From assembly GCA_013298125.1 (NCBI GenBank), contig JAAFJP010000006.1, positions 1-64,000 of the forward strand: DNA of 64,000 nt. Direction: 5' to 3'. A program made the position numbers and the translations under genes. Numbering within the stretch: the stretch's first letter is position 1; every line of letters starts with the position of its first letter. The notes beneath the pieces are model-generated. The model was not told the origin of the DNA and did not search any database. It was given only the letters and a program-made list of their open reading frames with translations. Positions 18,519-27,575 of the stretch are shown in pieces. The stretch comes from Cytophagales bacterium. GTDB lineage: Bacteria; Bacteroidota; Bacteroidia; Cytophagales; Spirosomataceae.

Positions 18519-18560
18519 GGTAACACAGAATCAGATTTTGATTAAGTGTTACCTTTTTTT
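18519..18560 (+). terminator. Terminator between the TonB twins
   Basis: 8-bp stem GGTAACAC (18519-18526) / GTGTTACC (18546-18553) followed by seven T. Confidence 0.7.
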
Positions 18561-18585
18561 AAGTTCAACATAAATAAAACAAAAA

Positions 18586-19386
18586 ATGGAAAACGCTGAA
18601 ACAAAAAACTTGAATAGTAAAAACAAAAATGTTGCTTTGTTTACCACACTGATTATCAGTTCATTAATGATTTTATTATTCTGGTACATCAAATTATGGA
18701 AAGATGAGACAAATAATTTATCTCAAACAAATGGCAAGGGGTTTACTCTGAGTTTGAATACCCCTTCAAAAGCCGTCGGGAAAGAAATGAATGAAGATAT
18801 ACCCAAAGAAAACAACAAAGTCAATGTTGATAAAAATAATGATAAAGATGTTGTAATCAATGCTAATTTCGGTGCAAAACCTACAATCGTTACAAGTAAA
18901 GTTAGTAGCCCTGTCGTTGAAAAAGCGAGTACAACAGATAATTCTTCTAAAAGTATAAATCCAAATGCTCTTTTACCAGCTAAAAAGTCTTCGGATAATT
19001 CAAAAGAAACAACAAAAGGAAATGGAGGTAAAGTTGAAGTGAACAATTTGGGTGATGCACCAATAGGGTATCTTCCCAATCAAAATCGTAACAAGAAAAA
19101 TGATATTGTAGAGCCAAACGGAATGTTAAATATTACAGGTTGGACATGGACAAACAAACCAAACGTTAATGATGATTCAGACGAAACAGGAATTATCAAA
19201 TTCAGAATAAAAGTGGATTCGGATGGGGATGTGGTTGATGTAACACAGATTGAAAGTACAGTTAGCCCAGCGGTGGCTCAACAATATAAAAGAGCGGTTC
19301 AAAGAACTAAATTCAGACCAACTTCTGATGGAGATAAGCCTGATATTTCGACTGGCACGGTTACTTTTAAGTTAAATGCGAGATAA
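18586..19386 (+). CDS. TonB-like energy transducer, copy 2
   Basis: 266 aa paralog of the preceding gene with the same layout: N-terminal membrane helix (about 15-36, ending FWYIKLW), a shorter and less proline-rich linker, and an identical C-terminal domain. Over the last 76 codons I count 18 base differences from copy 1 and all are synonymous. The linkers and N-termini share only short words (KVSSPVV/KVKSPVV, INPNALLPAKK versus ESALFPVKK). So the duplication is old enough for many silent changes while the receptor-contacting domain has been held constant. Confidence 0.83.
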   Translation: MENAETKNLNSKNKNVALFTTLIISSLMILLFWYIKLWKDETNNLSQTNGKGFTLSLNTPSKAVGKEMNEDIPKENNKVNVDKNNDKDVVINANFGAKPTIVTSKVSSPVVEKASTTDNSSKSINPNALLPAKKSSDNSKETTKGNGGKVEVNNLGDAPIGYLPNQNRNKKNDIVEPNGMLNITGWTWTNKPNVNDDSDETGIIKFRIKVDSDGDVVDVTQIESTVSPAVAQQYKRAVQRTKFRPTSDGDKPDISTGTVTFKLNAR

Positions 19387-19427
19387 ACAAAAAGAGCAAA
19401 TCGAATTTCGATTTGCTCTTTTTGTTT
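19385..19427. terminator. Bidirectional terminator between tonB copy 2 and dnaB
   Basis: 21-bp perfect stem (19385-19405 / 19407-19427) with one-base loop; core AAAGAGCAAATCGAA, with A and T runs on either side. It reaches into the stop codons of both convergent genes. Confidence 0.92.
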
Positions 19428-22068
19428 AAAACGGAACATCCTGATTGGGAGGCGTACTTCCAAAAGGATTCTGATTTTGTTGTGGTGGTAATGGATTATT
19501 CATTTTACTGCCAATTACTTTTGCTCCACCGTTTTCAAAATTTGTCATTGGGTTTTCAACTTGTGCAAAAGATTGTAAAGAATCGCCTCCTGTGTAGCCC
19601 GCATAGTCAGCGGCATCCAAATCGCAATATTTTGTATATTTTCCGATAAATCTTAATTGAACGGTATCTAATGAACCCGCACGGTTTTTTGCAATAATTA
19701 ATTCCCCAATTCCTGCCACAGAGTTTCCTGCCTCATCTTGTGTAATGCCGTAATAATCAGGACGATAGATGAACATTACCATATCTGCATCTTGCTCAAT
19801 CGACCCTGATTCACGTAAATCGGAAAGCTGTGGTTTCTTATCACCTCCACGTGTCTCAACCGCACGACTTAACTGTGAAAGGGCAATCACGGGAACATTT
19901 AATTCTTTGGCTAATTGTTTCAACGACCTTGAAATATTCGCAATCTCTTGCTCACGATTTCCTGAACCTTTCCCGCCCGAATCACCAGACATTAATTGAA
20001 GGTAGTCAATCACAATCATCTGAATATCGTGCTGTGCTTTCAAACGACGAGCTTTTGCTCTTAATTCCAAAATGGATAGGGCAGGGGTATCATCAATAAA
20101 AATGGGTGCATTAGTTAATTTCCCAATTTTTGCGTGCAACTGAGCCCATTCGTGCGGAAGAAGATTTCCTTTACGAAGTTTATCAGATTCTAATTCAGCT
20201 TCGGCAGAAATCAAACGATTCACCAACTGAACTGAGGACATTTCAAGCGAGAAAAACGCCACCGCTTGTCCGTGGTCAACTGCCGCATTTCGACACGCTG
20301 AAAGAATTAAAGCCGTGTTGTGCGTTACGGTCATATCTTCCAACAAAAACAATCTGTTTCCGTCAATTTCAAAACCGTAATAATCATCAACTTTGTCAAA
20401 CTCAACTTTTATTCCCGTCAAACGCCAATCTACTTTGCTTTTCCAAGGATTGGCTTTTTTACGTTCTATTTTTACAGGAATTTTATCAATATCTCCATAA
20501 ACTCTAATTCTATAAACTTCTGACTCAAAGCCAATGGAAGAAATTGAAGCCTTTTTGGCGGTCAAAGAAGTTCTGAAACCCAAAGAATCACAAAGGAATT
20601 TGATTTGATTGGCTAATTCAAAATTCTTTTGAGTAATCTCATAGCCGTTTGAATCAACTAAATAATGTCCATCACTATCTAATAAACCCGCTAATAATGC
20701 TAATCTATTTTCAGTAGAATTTATCAAAAAAAATTGAGGTATGTGTTTGTTTTTCAATAAGTTATACTTTCTTAATTCACTACTAATAGAAAACCCTACC
20801 TTACTTTTATACCCTTTTGTGATGGAGTAGTTTGTAGTTTTTCCCTCTTGTAGATAAACAGAAACTGTTTGATTGAGTTCTTCGGCATATTCATTCATAT
20901 ACTCAATAACTTCTTCATCAATATTTGTAATTCTTGAAGAGTACGAATGTCCATCTCCCAACCATAGTCCTAAGAAATAAGGAGTAATTGAAACTTCTTT
21001 TTCTTCAAATTCTACGGCAACTTTATAACCTTTATAATTGGTTTTGAACTTATCCGATTTTTCTAAATAATCATTTACTGTTATATTCAAAACATCACCA
21101 TTTTGATGCTTCCCTTCATTTCTACTACGTTTTAGCGATAGAATATGACTCTCATTTACTCGATAATCCAATCCTTTATTTTGACGAATCCAGTACATTT
21201 TCTCACGTCCACGAGCAATTGATTTCACACTTCTTGGGGTCGAATCATCTCCCATCAATAAATCTCCCTCAATAATATCCTCCACTTTTTTTAGTGAACC
21301 GTCAAACATCAAAACCTTCGTACCTTTCCCCAAACATTTCCCCATACCTGGACGAGCCGCTATAATAATTAATTCTGTTTTCTGAAAACCAGAAGTTACT
21401 CTATCCAGAGCCGTAAAACCAGTCGGAACACCCGTAAGACCTTCTTTTTGGTCTTTTTTCATTTCTAATTCTACCAAAGCCGCACGCATAATTTGCCCCA
21501 TGTCGGCATAATTTTTACGAATATTTCCTTCGGCAATGGCAAATAATTTTTGTTCCATAGTGTCCAACAATCCGAACACATCTGTTGTATCTTCATAAGC
21601 CAATTTTTGGATTTCAGAAGAGAGCATAATCATTTGTCTTTTCAAAGAATGCTCAACCACAATACGAGCGTGAAACTCAATATTTGCCGCTGAGTTTACT
21701 CTTTGGGTTAGTTCTGCAAGGTACTGAATACCACCAGCCATCTCTAATTCTCCCGTCGTAACTAACTGATTTTTAACGGTTAATAAATCAATGGGTTCAG
21801 AATTAGCGAATAATTGGGTAATAGCTCCATAGATTCTTTGATGAGCTTCTTTATAAAACGAATCAACTTTCAAAATATCAATTACATCCGTCAAAGCATC
21901 ACGCTCCAACATCAAAGCACCCAAAACGGCTTCTTCTAAATCTACGGCTTGGGGTGGGATTTTACCCAGACCAGTATCTAACCAACGGTTTTGTCCATTG
22001 ATGCGTCCGCCTGCATACGAGCCATTTTTCTTGAAATTGTTATTATTATTTTGACCTTGTTGTTCCAT
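19426..22068 (-). CDS. Replicative DNA helicase DnaB, interrupted by an intein
   Basis: 880 aa precursor. Extein residues total 540 after removal of residues 245-584. The N-terminal DnaB domain (about 35-140; PPQAVDLEEAVLGALMLE) is followed by the RecA-like helicase domain. The Walker A loop ARPGMGK-T is split by the intein between K and T. Downstream motifs include Walker B MIVIDYLQLM, ALSQLSRAVE and the arginine-finger region. A Gln/Asn-rich N-terminus and a Pro/Asn/Gln-rich C-terminal tail are extensions of the type common in this phylum. DnaB unwinds DNA at the replication fork, so intein splicing is needed for viability. Start ATG at 22068. Confidence 0.96.
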   Translation of the reverse strand: MEQQGQNNNNNFKKNGSYAGGRINGQNRWLDTGLGKIPPQAVDLEEAVLGALMLERDALTDVIDILKVDSFYKEAHQRIYGAITQLFANSEPIDLLTVKNQLVTTGELEMAGGIQYLAELTQRVNSAANIEFHARIVVEHSLKRQMIMLSSEIQKLAYEDTTDVFGLLDTMEQKLFAIAEGNIRKNYADMGQIMRAALVELEMKKDQKEGLTGVPTGFTALDRVTSGFQKTELIIIAARPGMGKCLGKGTKVLMFDGSLKKVEDIIEGDLLMGDDSTPRSVKSIARGREKMYWIRQNKGLDYRVNESHILSLKRSRNEGKHQNGDVLNITVNDYLEKSDKFKTNYKGYKVAVEFEEKEVSITPYFLGLWLGDGHSYSSRITNIDEEVIEYMNEYAEELNQTVSVYLQEGKTTNYSITKGYKSKVGFSISSELRKYNLLKNKHIPQFFLINSTENRLALLAGLLDSDGHYLVDSNGYEITQKNFELANQIKFLCDSLGFRTSLTAKKASISSIGFESEVYRIRVYGDIDKIPVKIERKKANPWKSKVDWRLTGIKVEFDKVDDYYGFEIDGNRLFLLEDMTVTHNTALILSACRNAAVDHGQAVAFFSLEMSSVQLVNRLISAEAELESDKLRKGNLLPHEWAQLHAKIGKLTNAPIFIDDTPALSILELRAKARRLKAQHDIQMIVIDYLQLMSGDSGGKGSGNREQEIANISRSLKQLAKELNVPVIALSQLSRAVETRGGDKKPQLSDLRESGSIEQDADMVMFIYRPDYYGITQDEAGNSVAGIGELIIAKNRAGSLDTVQLRFIGKYTKYCDLDAADYAGYTGGDSLQSFAQVENPMTNFENGGAKVIGSKMNNPLPPQQNQNPFGSTPPNQDVPF
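20317..21336 (-). mobile_element. Intein with LAGLIDADG homing endonuclease in DnaB P-loop
   Basis: 340 residues (245-584 of the precursor). Splicing residues are visible: Cys1 at the start (CLGKGTKVLMFDG, block A), block B H308 in VNESHIL, block F-like GFEIDGNRLFLLED, C-terminal His-Asn (TVTHN584) and Thr as +1 extein residue. The two LAGLIDADG helices are FLGLWLGDG (365-373) and LLAGLLDSDG (458-467), each with the acidic residue, so the endonuclease may be active. Insertion in a P-loop is a common strategy since intein loss must be exact. Whether it splices and cuts is inferred from intact motifs. Confidence 0.95.
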
Positions 22069-22265
22069 TTTGCTAATCAGAATTTATAGCGGTTTTTTAT
22101 ACAATTTTACAAAATAAAATTCATTTTTCCGATTGCTAATTTTAACAAACTGATGTAACGCTTTGATTTTCAACAGAAAAGCAATATCAATAATTTTTAT
22201 CTTGTATTTCTAAAACAAGAAGATGGTTTTTTTAGTAGATTTATAGAAACATTTTGATTTGACAC

Positions 22266-22372
22266 TCGGCTGTCTGCATTTGGCTGTCTGCTTTCAAAAA
22301 ATTTGAAAATAAATTTTAAACCAAAAAACATAGAGCTAATCGCTGACAGCCGAAAGCCAACAGCCGACAGCC
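22266..22372. repeat. Intergenic inverted repeat, GGCTTTCGGC family, copy 2
   Basis: Imperfect arms 22266-22291 and 22341-22372, built of CGGCTGTC/GACAGCCG and GGCTTTCGGC words, related to 11154-11267. It occupies most of the 313-base gap between divergent dnaB and phoH; the remainder (22069-22265) is AT-rich with no other feature that I can see. Confidence 0.75.
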
Positions 22373-22381
22373 ATAATAAAA

Positions 22382-23353
22382 TTGACTGAAAAAATAATCA
22401 CCTTAGAGGACGTTGAGTTAGTGGGATTTCTTGGCGTAGAAAACAGCAATATCAAAGAAGTTGCTGCCGCATTTCCCCAAAGTAAAATCATTTCGAGAGG
22501 TAACGAAATCACCATCAGAGGCTCATTAAGCGATATTGTAAGAATTAATGAGATTCTGGATAATTTACTTGTTCACTATCAAAAAAGTGGAAAAATCTCC
22601 AAAGAACAAGTGCGTACTTTTTTGACTTTGGAAAAAAATCCAGAAGCTGACCCAGAAGTTCATCTTAAAAATGAAGATGAAGGCGTTTTATTGTACGGAA
22701 CCAAAGGCGTTATCATCAAAGTAAAAACCCCCAACCAACAAAAAATGGTGGAGGCAGCGGCTAAAAATGACATTGTTTTTGCCATTGGACCAGCGGGTAC
22801 AGGAAAAACTTATACGGCAGTTGCGATTGCCGTTAAAGCCTTGAAAAACAAGGAAGTAAAGAAAATTATTATCACCCGTCCAGCGGTTGAGGCAGGAGAA
22901 AATTTAGGTTTTTTACCAGGGGATTTAAAAGAAAAAATTGACCCTTATCTTCGCCCTATTTATGATGCTTTGGATGATATGATTCAACCCGAAAAGTTGA
23001 AATATTTTATCGAAAACAGAGTTATTGAAATTGCACCGTTGGCATATATGCGTGGACGGACTTTGAATAATGCCTTTATCTTACTGGACGAAGCTCAAAA
23101 TACGACTCCAATGCAAATGAAGATGTTTTTGACACGTATGGGTATCCAGTCGAAGGTGATAATTACGGGCGATAAAACACAAATTGACTTACCAACCAAA
23201 GTAAAATCAGGTTTGGCGGAAGCGAGTAGAATTTTGGGAGGAATAAAAGGCATAGAATTTGTAGAATTAGATGGTAAAGACGTAGTTCGTCATCGTTTAG
23301 TTCGTGATATAATAATGGCCTACGAGAAATCTGAGGCTGAAAAAAATGCTTAA
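22382..23353 (+). CDS. PhoH family ATPase
   Basis: 323 aa, typical PhoH-like size. Walker A at 136-143 (GPAGTGKT), a strand with IIITRPAVEAGENLGFLPGDL, Walker B-type ILLDEAQNTTP and ITGDKTQIDLP. The N-terminal part resembles a KH-like segment. PhoH proteins are P-loop ATPases linked to RNA metabolism and phosphate stress; the exact role is unsettled. The start appears to be TTG at 22382; no in-frame ATG exists between the preceding stop and there. The end of the upstream repeat lies just before the start. Confidence 0.9.
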   Translation: MTEKIITLEDVELVGFLGVENSNIKEVAAAFPQSKIISRGNEITIRGSLSDIVRINEILDNLLVHYQKSGKISKEQVRTFLTLEKNPEADPEVHLKNEDEGVLLYGTKGVIIKVKTPNQQKMVEAAAKNDIVFAIGPAGTGKTYTAVAIAVKALKNKEVKKIIITRPAVEAGENLGFLPGDLKEKIDPYLRPIYDALDDMIQPEKLKYFIENRVIEIAPLAYMRGRTLNNAFILLDEAQNTTPMQMKMFLTRMGIQSKVIITGDKTQIDLPTKVKSGLAEASRILGGIKGIEFVELDGKDVVRHRLVRDIIMAYEKSEAEKNA

Positions 23354-23365
23354 AATTAGAATACT

Positions 23366-24652
23366 ATGAAAAAATGTTTAGTGCTTTTATTGTCTTTAAT
23401 AACCTTTGTGAGTCATTCTCAGGATAGATGTGGATTTGCTCATGGAGAAAAAAATAAGCAAAAAGCAAACCCAAATTACATCAAACAAAAGGCAGAATTT
23501 GAATATAATATTCGTGAAATATTAAAAAATGACAATTCAGCAAATAGTAGAGTTGGAGAAACCGTTTTTAAAATCCCTGTGGTTGTTCATGTGATTCATA
23601 ATAATGCTTCAAATTTTATCGGAGGAGCGAACAATACTAATATTTCTGATGAACAAATTAAATCACAGATTAAGGTTTTGAATGAAGACTACCGAAGAAA
23701 ATCTGGAACTAATGGATTTAATACTAATACGGTTGGGGCAGATATGGAAATTGAGTTTGAATTAGCAACCTTAGACCCAAACGGAAAGGCAACTACTGGA
23801 ATTACAAGGACTTTCGTTAATCAAGCAAGTTGGGATTTTTTATCGCAAGGACCAGAATTTGCCAATAAAATCAAATGGAATTTTGAAAAATACCTCAATA
23901 TTTGGGTAGCAAAAAGTAATGGAAATACAATAGGCTATGCAGAATTTCCTTATGATAGCAAATTGATTGGACTTGCCGCTACTCCACAAGATATTATTGA
24001 CCAAAAAATATTTGATGGCGTAATTGTAGATTATAGGAATTTTGGAACTTGTTGCGGGACGCTTTCAAGTACATATAATTTAGGTAGAACACTAACCCAC
24101 GAAATCGGACATTGGTTGGGGCTTTTGCATATCAATAATGATGAAACTTGTGGAGATGATTATTGTAATGATACGCCAAAAGTTGAAAATTTGAATAATG
24201 TAACAAATTGTAATCCCAAAACGACAAAATGCGATGGTACAAGCAAGGCAGCGATGATAGAGAATTATATGGATTACTCGCCTGATAAGTGTATGAATAT
24301 TTTTACACTTGACCAAAAGAAAAGAGCTCGGGCGGCAATGGAAGCAAGTCCAACCAGAAAAAGGTTATTGGTAAATGTAACACCAATTCCAGAAACGGAA
24401 ACTTTAACGATAAGTGTTCAACCAAATCCCGCCACAACAAATCCTTATGTGAAAGTTCAATTTAAAGGAGATAAAAATATTTCCATTTCGGTTTTTGATT
24501 TGAGAGGAGTAGTGCTGTACGAAGAAAATTACGATTCTCAGAAAAGTAATATTTTTCAAATTAAATCAGATAAATTATATCAAGGAGAGTATATAGTAAA
24601 AGTTTCAACAGGTACAGAAATTTCTTCTCAAAGATTATTTATTTTTAGATAA
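23366..24652 (+). CDS. Secreted M43 (pappalysin-like) zinc metalloprotease with T9SS tail
   Basis: 428 aa. Signal peptide 1-18 (cleavage after VSHSQ). The catalytic zinc motif is HEIGHWLGLLH (H245, E246, H249, H255) with a cysteine pair pattern ETCGDDYCNDTP after it and the Met-turn at YMDYS, all typical of the M43 family. The C-terminal about 80 residues (VQPNPATTNPYV to RLFIFR) are a type A sorting domain for type IX secretion, so the enzyme is exported and its tail removed or anchored. It begins 12 bases after phoH but is probably a separate function. Confidence 0.92.
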   Translation: MKKCLVLLLSLITFVSHSQDRCGFAHGEKNKQKANPNYIKQKAEFEYNIREILKNDNSANSRVGETVFKIPVVVHVIHNNASNFIGGANNTNISDEQIKSQIKVLNEDYRRKSGTNGFNTNTVGADMEIEFELATLDPNGKATTGITRTFVNQASWDFLSQGPEFANKIKWNFEKYLNIWVAKSNGNTIGYAEFPYDSKLIGLAATPQDIIDQKIFDGVIVDYRNFGTCCGTLSSTYNLGRTLTHEIGHWLGLLHINNDETCGDDYCNDTPKVENLNNVTNCNPKTTKCDGTSKAAMIENYMDYSPDKCMNIFTLDQKKRARAAMEASPTRKRLLVNVTPIPETETLTISVQPNPATTNPYVKVQFKGDKNISISVFDLRGVVLYEENYDSQKSNIFQIKSDKLYQGEYIVKVSTGTEISSQRLFIFR

Positions 24653-24672
24653 AATAAATCCAATTCATTCTC

Positions 24673-24709
24673 AAAAAACTACTTCTTTTCTGAAAAGAAG
24701 TAGTTTTTT
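24673..24709. terminator. Rho-independent terminator
   Basis: 18-bp perfect stem (24673-24690 / 24692-24709) with one-base loop and a T run, after the M43 gene. Confidence 0.9.
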
Positions 24710-24799
24710 TGCGTTTAGACCATTAATAATAAGCGAATTGAGAAACAAAGTTTTTCTTCGCAATGTTATCCTTATGTATTTAATCCCTATTGTAAAATC

Positions 24800-25432
24800 A
24801 TGGAGAAATCAGATAAAATCAAACAGGCTTACATTGAGTATTTTCTTGAAAATGGTACTCACCCTTCCTCAGTTTTTTCATTTACCAAAAAGTTGAAAAT
24901 GAAAGAAGTTGAGTTTTATGATTTTTATAATTCTTTTGAGCTTTTGGAATCAGATATTTGGTTGGGCTATTTTAAAGAAACCATTGCCAAAATTGAGGCT
25001 GATAGCGTGTATGCCACATATAGCGTGCGTGAAAAACTGTTGGCATTTTATTATACTTGGATAGAATTATTGAAAAATAATAGAAGCTACACGTCTCAAA
25101 CATGGCGTTTGATTGATAAAAAACGCATGAAAACGCCCGTTTTTATGACTGATTTAAAGGTCGCTTTCAAAGAATATACTCGTGATTTGGTGATGGAGGG
25201 AAAAGAAAGTAGAGAAGTTCAACCTCGCAAATTTATTGATGAGCGTTATCCAGATGCTTTTTGGATTCAATTTTTGTTGGTACTTGATTTTTGGGTAAAG
25301 GATAAATCAAAGGGGTTTGAACAAACAGATGCCATGATTGAGAAATCGGTAAATACTTCCTTCGATTTAATGGCTTCGTCTGCCTTAGATACCGTGCTTG
25401 ATTTTGCTAAATTTATGTATCAGAACCGTTAA
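24800..25432 (+). CDS. TetR-like transcriptional regulator
   Basis: 210 aa. The N-terminal about 50 residues fit a TetR-type three-helix DNA-binding domain (KIKQAYIEYFLENG then KKLKMKEVEFYDFYNSFELLES), though the recognition helix is atypical. The rest is all-helical, like a TetR ligand-binding domain. It ends 81 bases before an AarF/UbiB-type kinase gene on the same strand. I recall this pairing in Bacteroidota genomes; that the regulator controls the kinase is inference. Confidence 0.7.
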   Translation: MEKSDKIKQAYIEYFLENGTHPSSVFSFTKKLKMKEVEFYDFYNSFELLESDIWLGYFKETIAKIEADSVYATYSVREKLLAFYYTWIELLKNNRSYTSQTWRLIDKKRMKTPVFMTDLKVAFKEYTRDLVMEGKESREVQPRKFIDERYPDAFWIQFLLVLDFWVKDKSKGFEQTDAMIEKSVNTSFDLMASSALDTVLDFAKFMYQNR

Positions 25433-25506
25433 TTGTTGAAGTTTGAGTTGTTGAATTGTTGTTTTAGGACGTATTCTACAATTCAACAACCCACCAATTC
25501 AACAAC
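25433..25506. repeat. Intergenic inverted repeat, GTTGAATTGTTG family
   Basis: Imperfect arms of GTTGAATTGTTG / CAATTCAACAAC units fill the gap between the TetR-like and AarF genes. Related to the cleaner element at 61256-61315. It leaves only 7 bases before the AarF start. Confidence 0.75.
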
Positions 25507-25513
25507 TAAAAAT

Positions 25514-26833
25514 ATGAAAGAACAAAATTCAATACCTACTTCAAAAGTCGCTCGGTCTATGCAATTTGTAAAGACGGGCGTAAAAATTGGTGGAAATTAT
25601 TTGAAATATAATGTCAAAAAAATACTTGATTCCGAAACCACCAAAGAGGAATTACATCAAGACAATGCTGCCGATATTTATTCATCTTTGAGTGAAATGA
25701 AGGGTTCTGCCCTCAAAGTTACTCAGATGTTGAGTATGGATAAAGGAATGCTTCCAAGAGCTTATCGTGAGAAATTTGCGATGTCTCAATATTCAGCTCC
25801 TCCACTTTCTGGACCTTTGGTTGTGAAGACATTTAGAAAACATTTTGGAAAATCACCCCAAGAAATGTTTGATACCTTTGACATGAATGCAGCTAATGCC
25901 GCTTCAATTGGACAAGTTCATAAAGCCTCGAAAGGAGGGACGGAGTTGGCTGTGAAGGTTCAATACCCAGGAGTTTCTGAAAGTATCGGAAGTGATTTGA
26001 ATATGATTCGCCCAATAGCGATAGCCATGTTTGGCTTGAACGAAAAGGACGTGGATAGATACATGGGCGAGGTACGAGAGAAGTTATTAGAAGAAACGGA
26101 TTATGTACTTGAATTAAAGCGTTCTGTTGAGATTTCCGAGGCGTGTTCACATATTGAAGGTTTATTTTTTCCAAAATATTATCCTCAATTTTCTTGTGAC
26201 AAAATCTTGACGATGGACTGGCTGAAAGGATTACATTTGAATGAATTTTTAGCAAAAAATCCTTCTCAGGAAGCCAGAAACAGCATTGGGCAGTTATTAT
26301 GGGACTTTTATGATTTCCAAATTCATACCCTCAGACAAGTACACGCTGACCCACATCCAGGGAATTTTTTGATGAGAGAGGATGGTACTTTGGGTGTGAT
26401 AGATTTTGGTTGTATCAAAGTAATTCCAGAGTTTTTCTATGATAACTATTTTGCCTTAATCAATTTTGATACTCTCCAAGACCACGAAAGAACCGTTGAT
26501 ATTTTCAGGAAATTAGATTTTATCACGCAATACGACAACGACAAAGAGGCTGTTTTCTTTACAGATTTATTTAAAGAAATGATATACCTGTTAGGAAAAC
26601 CTTTCGCATCGGAAGAATTTGATTTTGCAGATGATGATTATTTTGAAAGTGTCTATCAATATGCTGAAAAGTTATCAAATTTAGAAGAACTAAAAACTTC
26701 AAAAGTAGCTCGTGGTTCACAACATGGCTTATATATCAATCGTACTTATTTTGGATTATATTCAATTCTGAATGAGTTGCAGGCGAAGGTTTCGGTTACA
26801 AAACCAGAGTGGCTTTGTGCGGTTGGGGTTTAA
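25514..26833 (+). CDS. ABC1/AarF/UbiB family atypical kinase
   Basis: About 439 aa from ATG 25514 (an earlier TTG-started frame would translate the repeat and is rejected). Hallmarks of the ABC1/AarF family: KGSALKVTQMLSMD (KxGQ-like motif), the Ala-rich loop NAASIGQVHKA, VAVK-type lysine in LAVKVQYPG, catalytic HADPHPGNF and metal-binding VIDFGCIK. No membrane segments. The family supports ubiquinone/isoprenoid lipid metabolism in other bacteria; in menaquinone-using Bacteroidota the substrate is not known. Confidence 0.9.
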   Translation: MKEQNSIPTSKVARSMQFVKTGVKIGGNYLKYNVKKILDSETTKEELHQDNAADIYSSLSEMKGSALKVTQMLSMDKGMLPRAYREKFAMSQYSAPPLSGPLVVKTFRKHFGKSPQEMFDTFDMNAANAASIGQVHKASKGGTELAVKVQYPGVSESIGSDLNMIRPIAIAMFGLNEKDVDRYMGEVREKLLEETDYVLELKRSVEISEACSHIEGLFFPKYYPQFSCDKILTMDWLKGLHLNEFLAKNPSQEARNSIGQLLWDFYDFQIHTLRQVHADPHPGNFLMREDGTLGVIDFGCIKVIPEFFYDNYFALINFDTLQDHERTVDIFRKLDFITQYDNDKEAVFFTDLFKEMIYLLGKPFASEEFDFADDDYFESVYQYAEKLSNLEELKTSKVARGSQHGLYINRTYFGLYSILNELQAKVSVTKPEWLCAVGV

Positions 26834-26848
26834 GACATTTTTTTTGAT

Positions 26849-27031
26849 ATGTATGATATGGTACGTGGTACAGTTATCGGAATGAACTCACTTTTTGCCT
26901 ACCTAAAACCATCCATAAGCATCTTCAATGCAGCGGGAATAGTTGGGCTAATTGCCTTTATATTAGCATTTTACGCTATTTTCACCATTCCTGAGACACA
27001 TGAGAAGGATTTGGATTTTTTGGAGGAGTAG
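26849..27031 (+). pseudogene. Remnant of an MFS transporter C-terminus
   Basis: A 60-codon frame whose ends match parts of an MFS transporter: VRGTVIGMNS (the VRGT-x-x-G motif found before the last helices) and the final helix with tail AGIVGLIAFILAF...IPETHEKDLDFLEE. The segment normally between them is mostly missing and nothing upstream is MFS-like; the AarF gene ends 15 bases before. I read it as the leftover of a deleted transporter. A genuine short membrane protein is the alternative. Confidence 0.5.
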
Positions 27032-27042
27032 GAGTTTCTATA

Positions 27043-27087
27043 ATTAGCATTTGAGAACTCAGAAGACTTTTCGAATGCTAATTTTTC
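27043..27087. terminator. Bidirectional terminator
   Basis: 9-bp stem ATTAGCATT (27043-27051) / AATGCTAAT (27074-27082) followed by T run; overlaps the end of the leftward gene. Confidence 0.65.
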
Positions 27088-27461
27088 TTTTCAACTTTAA
27101 TCTTTTTCATTAAAAAAAATGAAATGGAACTCCCATCCGAAATTCGCTCAATTCTTGAAACTAATTCATATCCGATTTTAACCATAAAATTCAAACAATC
27201 AATCTCTGTATTAAACAACATTTCAATGCCATAATCATCTTTCATTACAAACTCTTCGGGTCTTCTTAAAAGTAATCTACTCCGCTCTTGACCATAATTG
27301 ACATACAGATAAACTTTGGGACCACGACCATCGAAGGGTTTTCCCAAAGCATAAAACTCAACATACTCAGCATCAATATCTTTTAAAGGAACATTGTTAA
27401 CCATTTGGGAGAATGATAAACTTGGTAATGCGAACAATAGAAATATTAGGGCAGTTTTCAT
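27078..27461 (-). CDS. Small secreted protein, unknown function
   Basis: 127 aa with a signal peptide (MKTALIFLLFALPSLSFSQ). The mature part of about 108 residues is basic and mixed alpha/beta, ending in FFLMKKIKVEKKN. I recognise no domain. It stands alone between a terminator and the Lrp-type regulator, 114 bases downstream of that gene on the same strand. Confidence 0.65.
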   Translation of the reverse strand: MKTALIFLLFALPSLSFSQMVNNVPLKDIDAEYVEFYALGKPFDGRGPKVYLYVNYGQERSRLLLRRPEEFVMKDDYGIEMLFNTEIDCLNFMVKIGYELVSRIERISDGSSISFFLMKKIKVEKKN

Positions 27462-27575
27462 GATTTTTAGAATTAATGTTTTGCTTATTGATGATGTATC
27501 ACAAAACTACCCCCATAATTGATTTGGAGATATTATAATTCTATTAAAAAATCATTTTCTCCCCTAATCAAAAAA

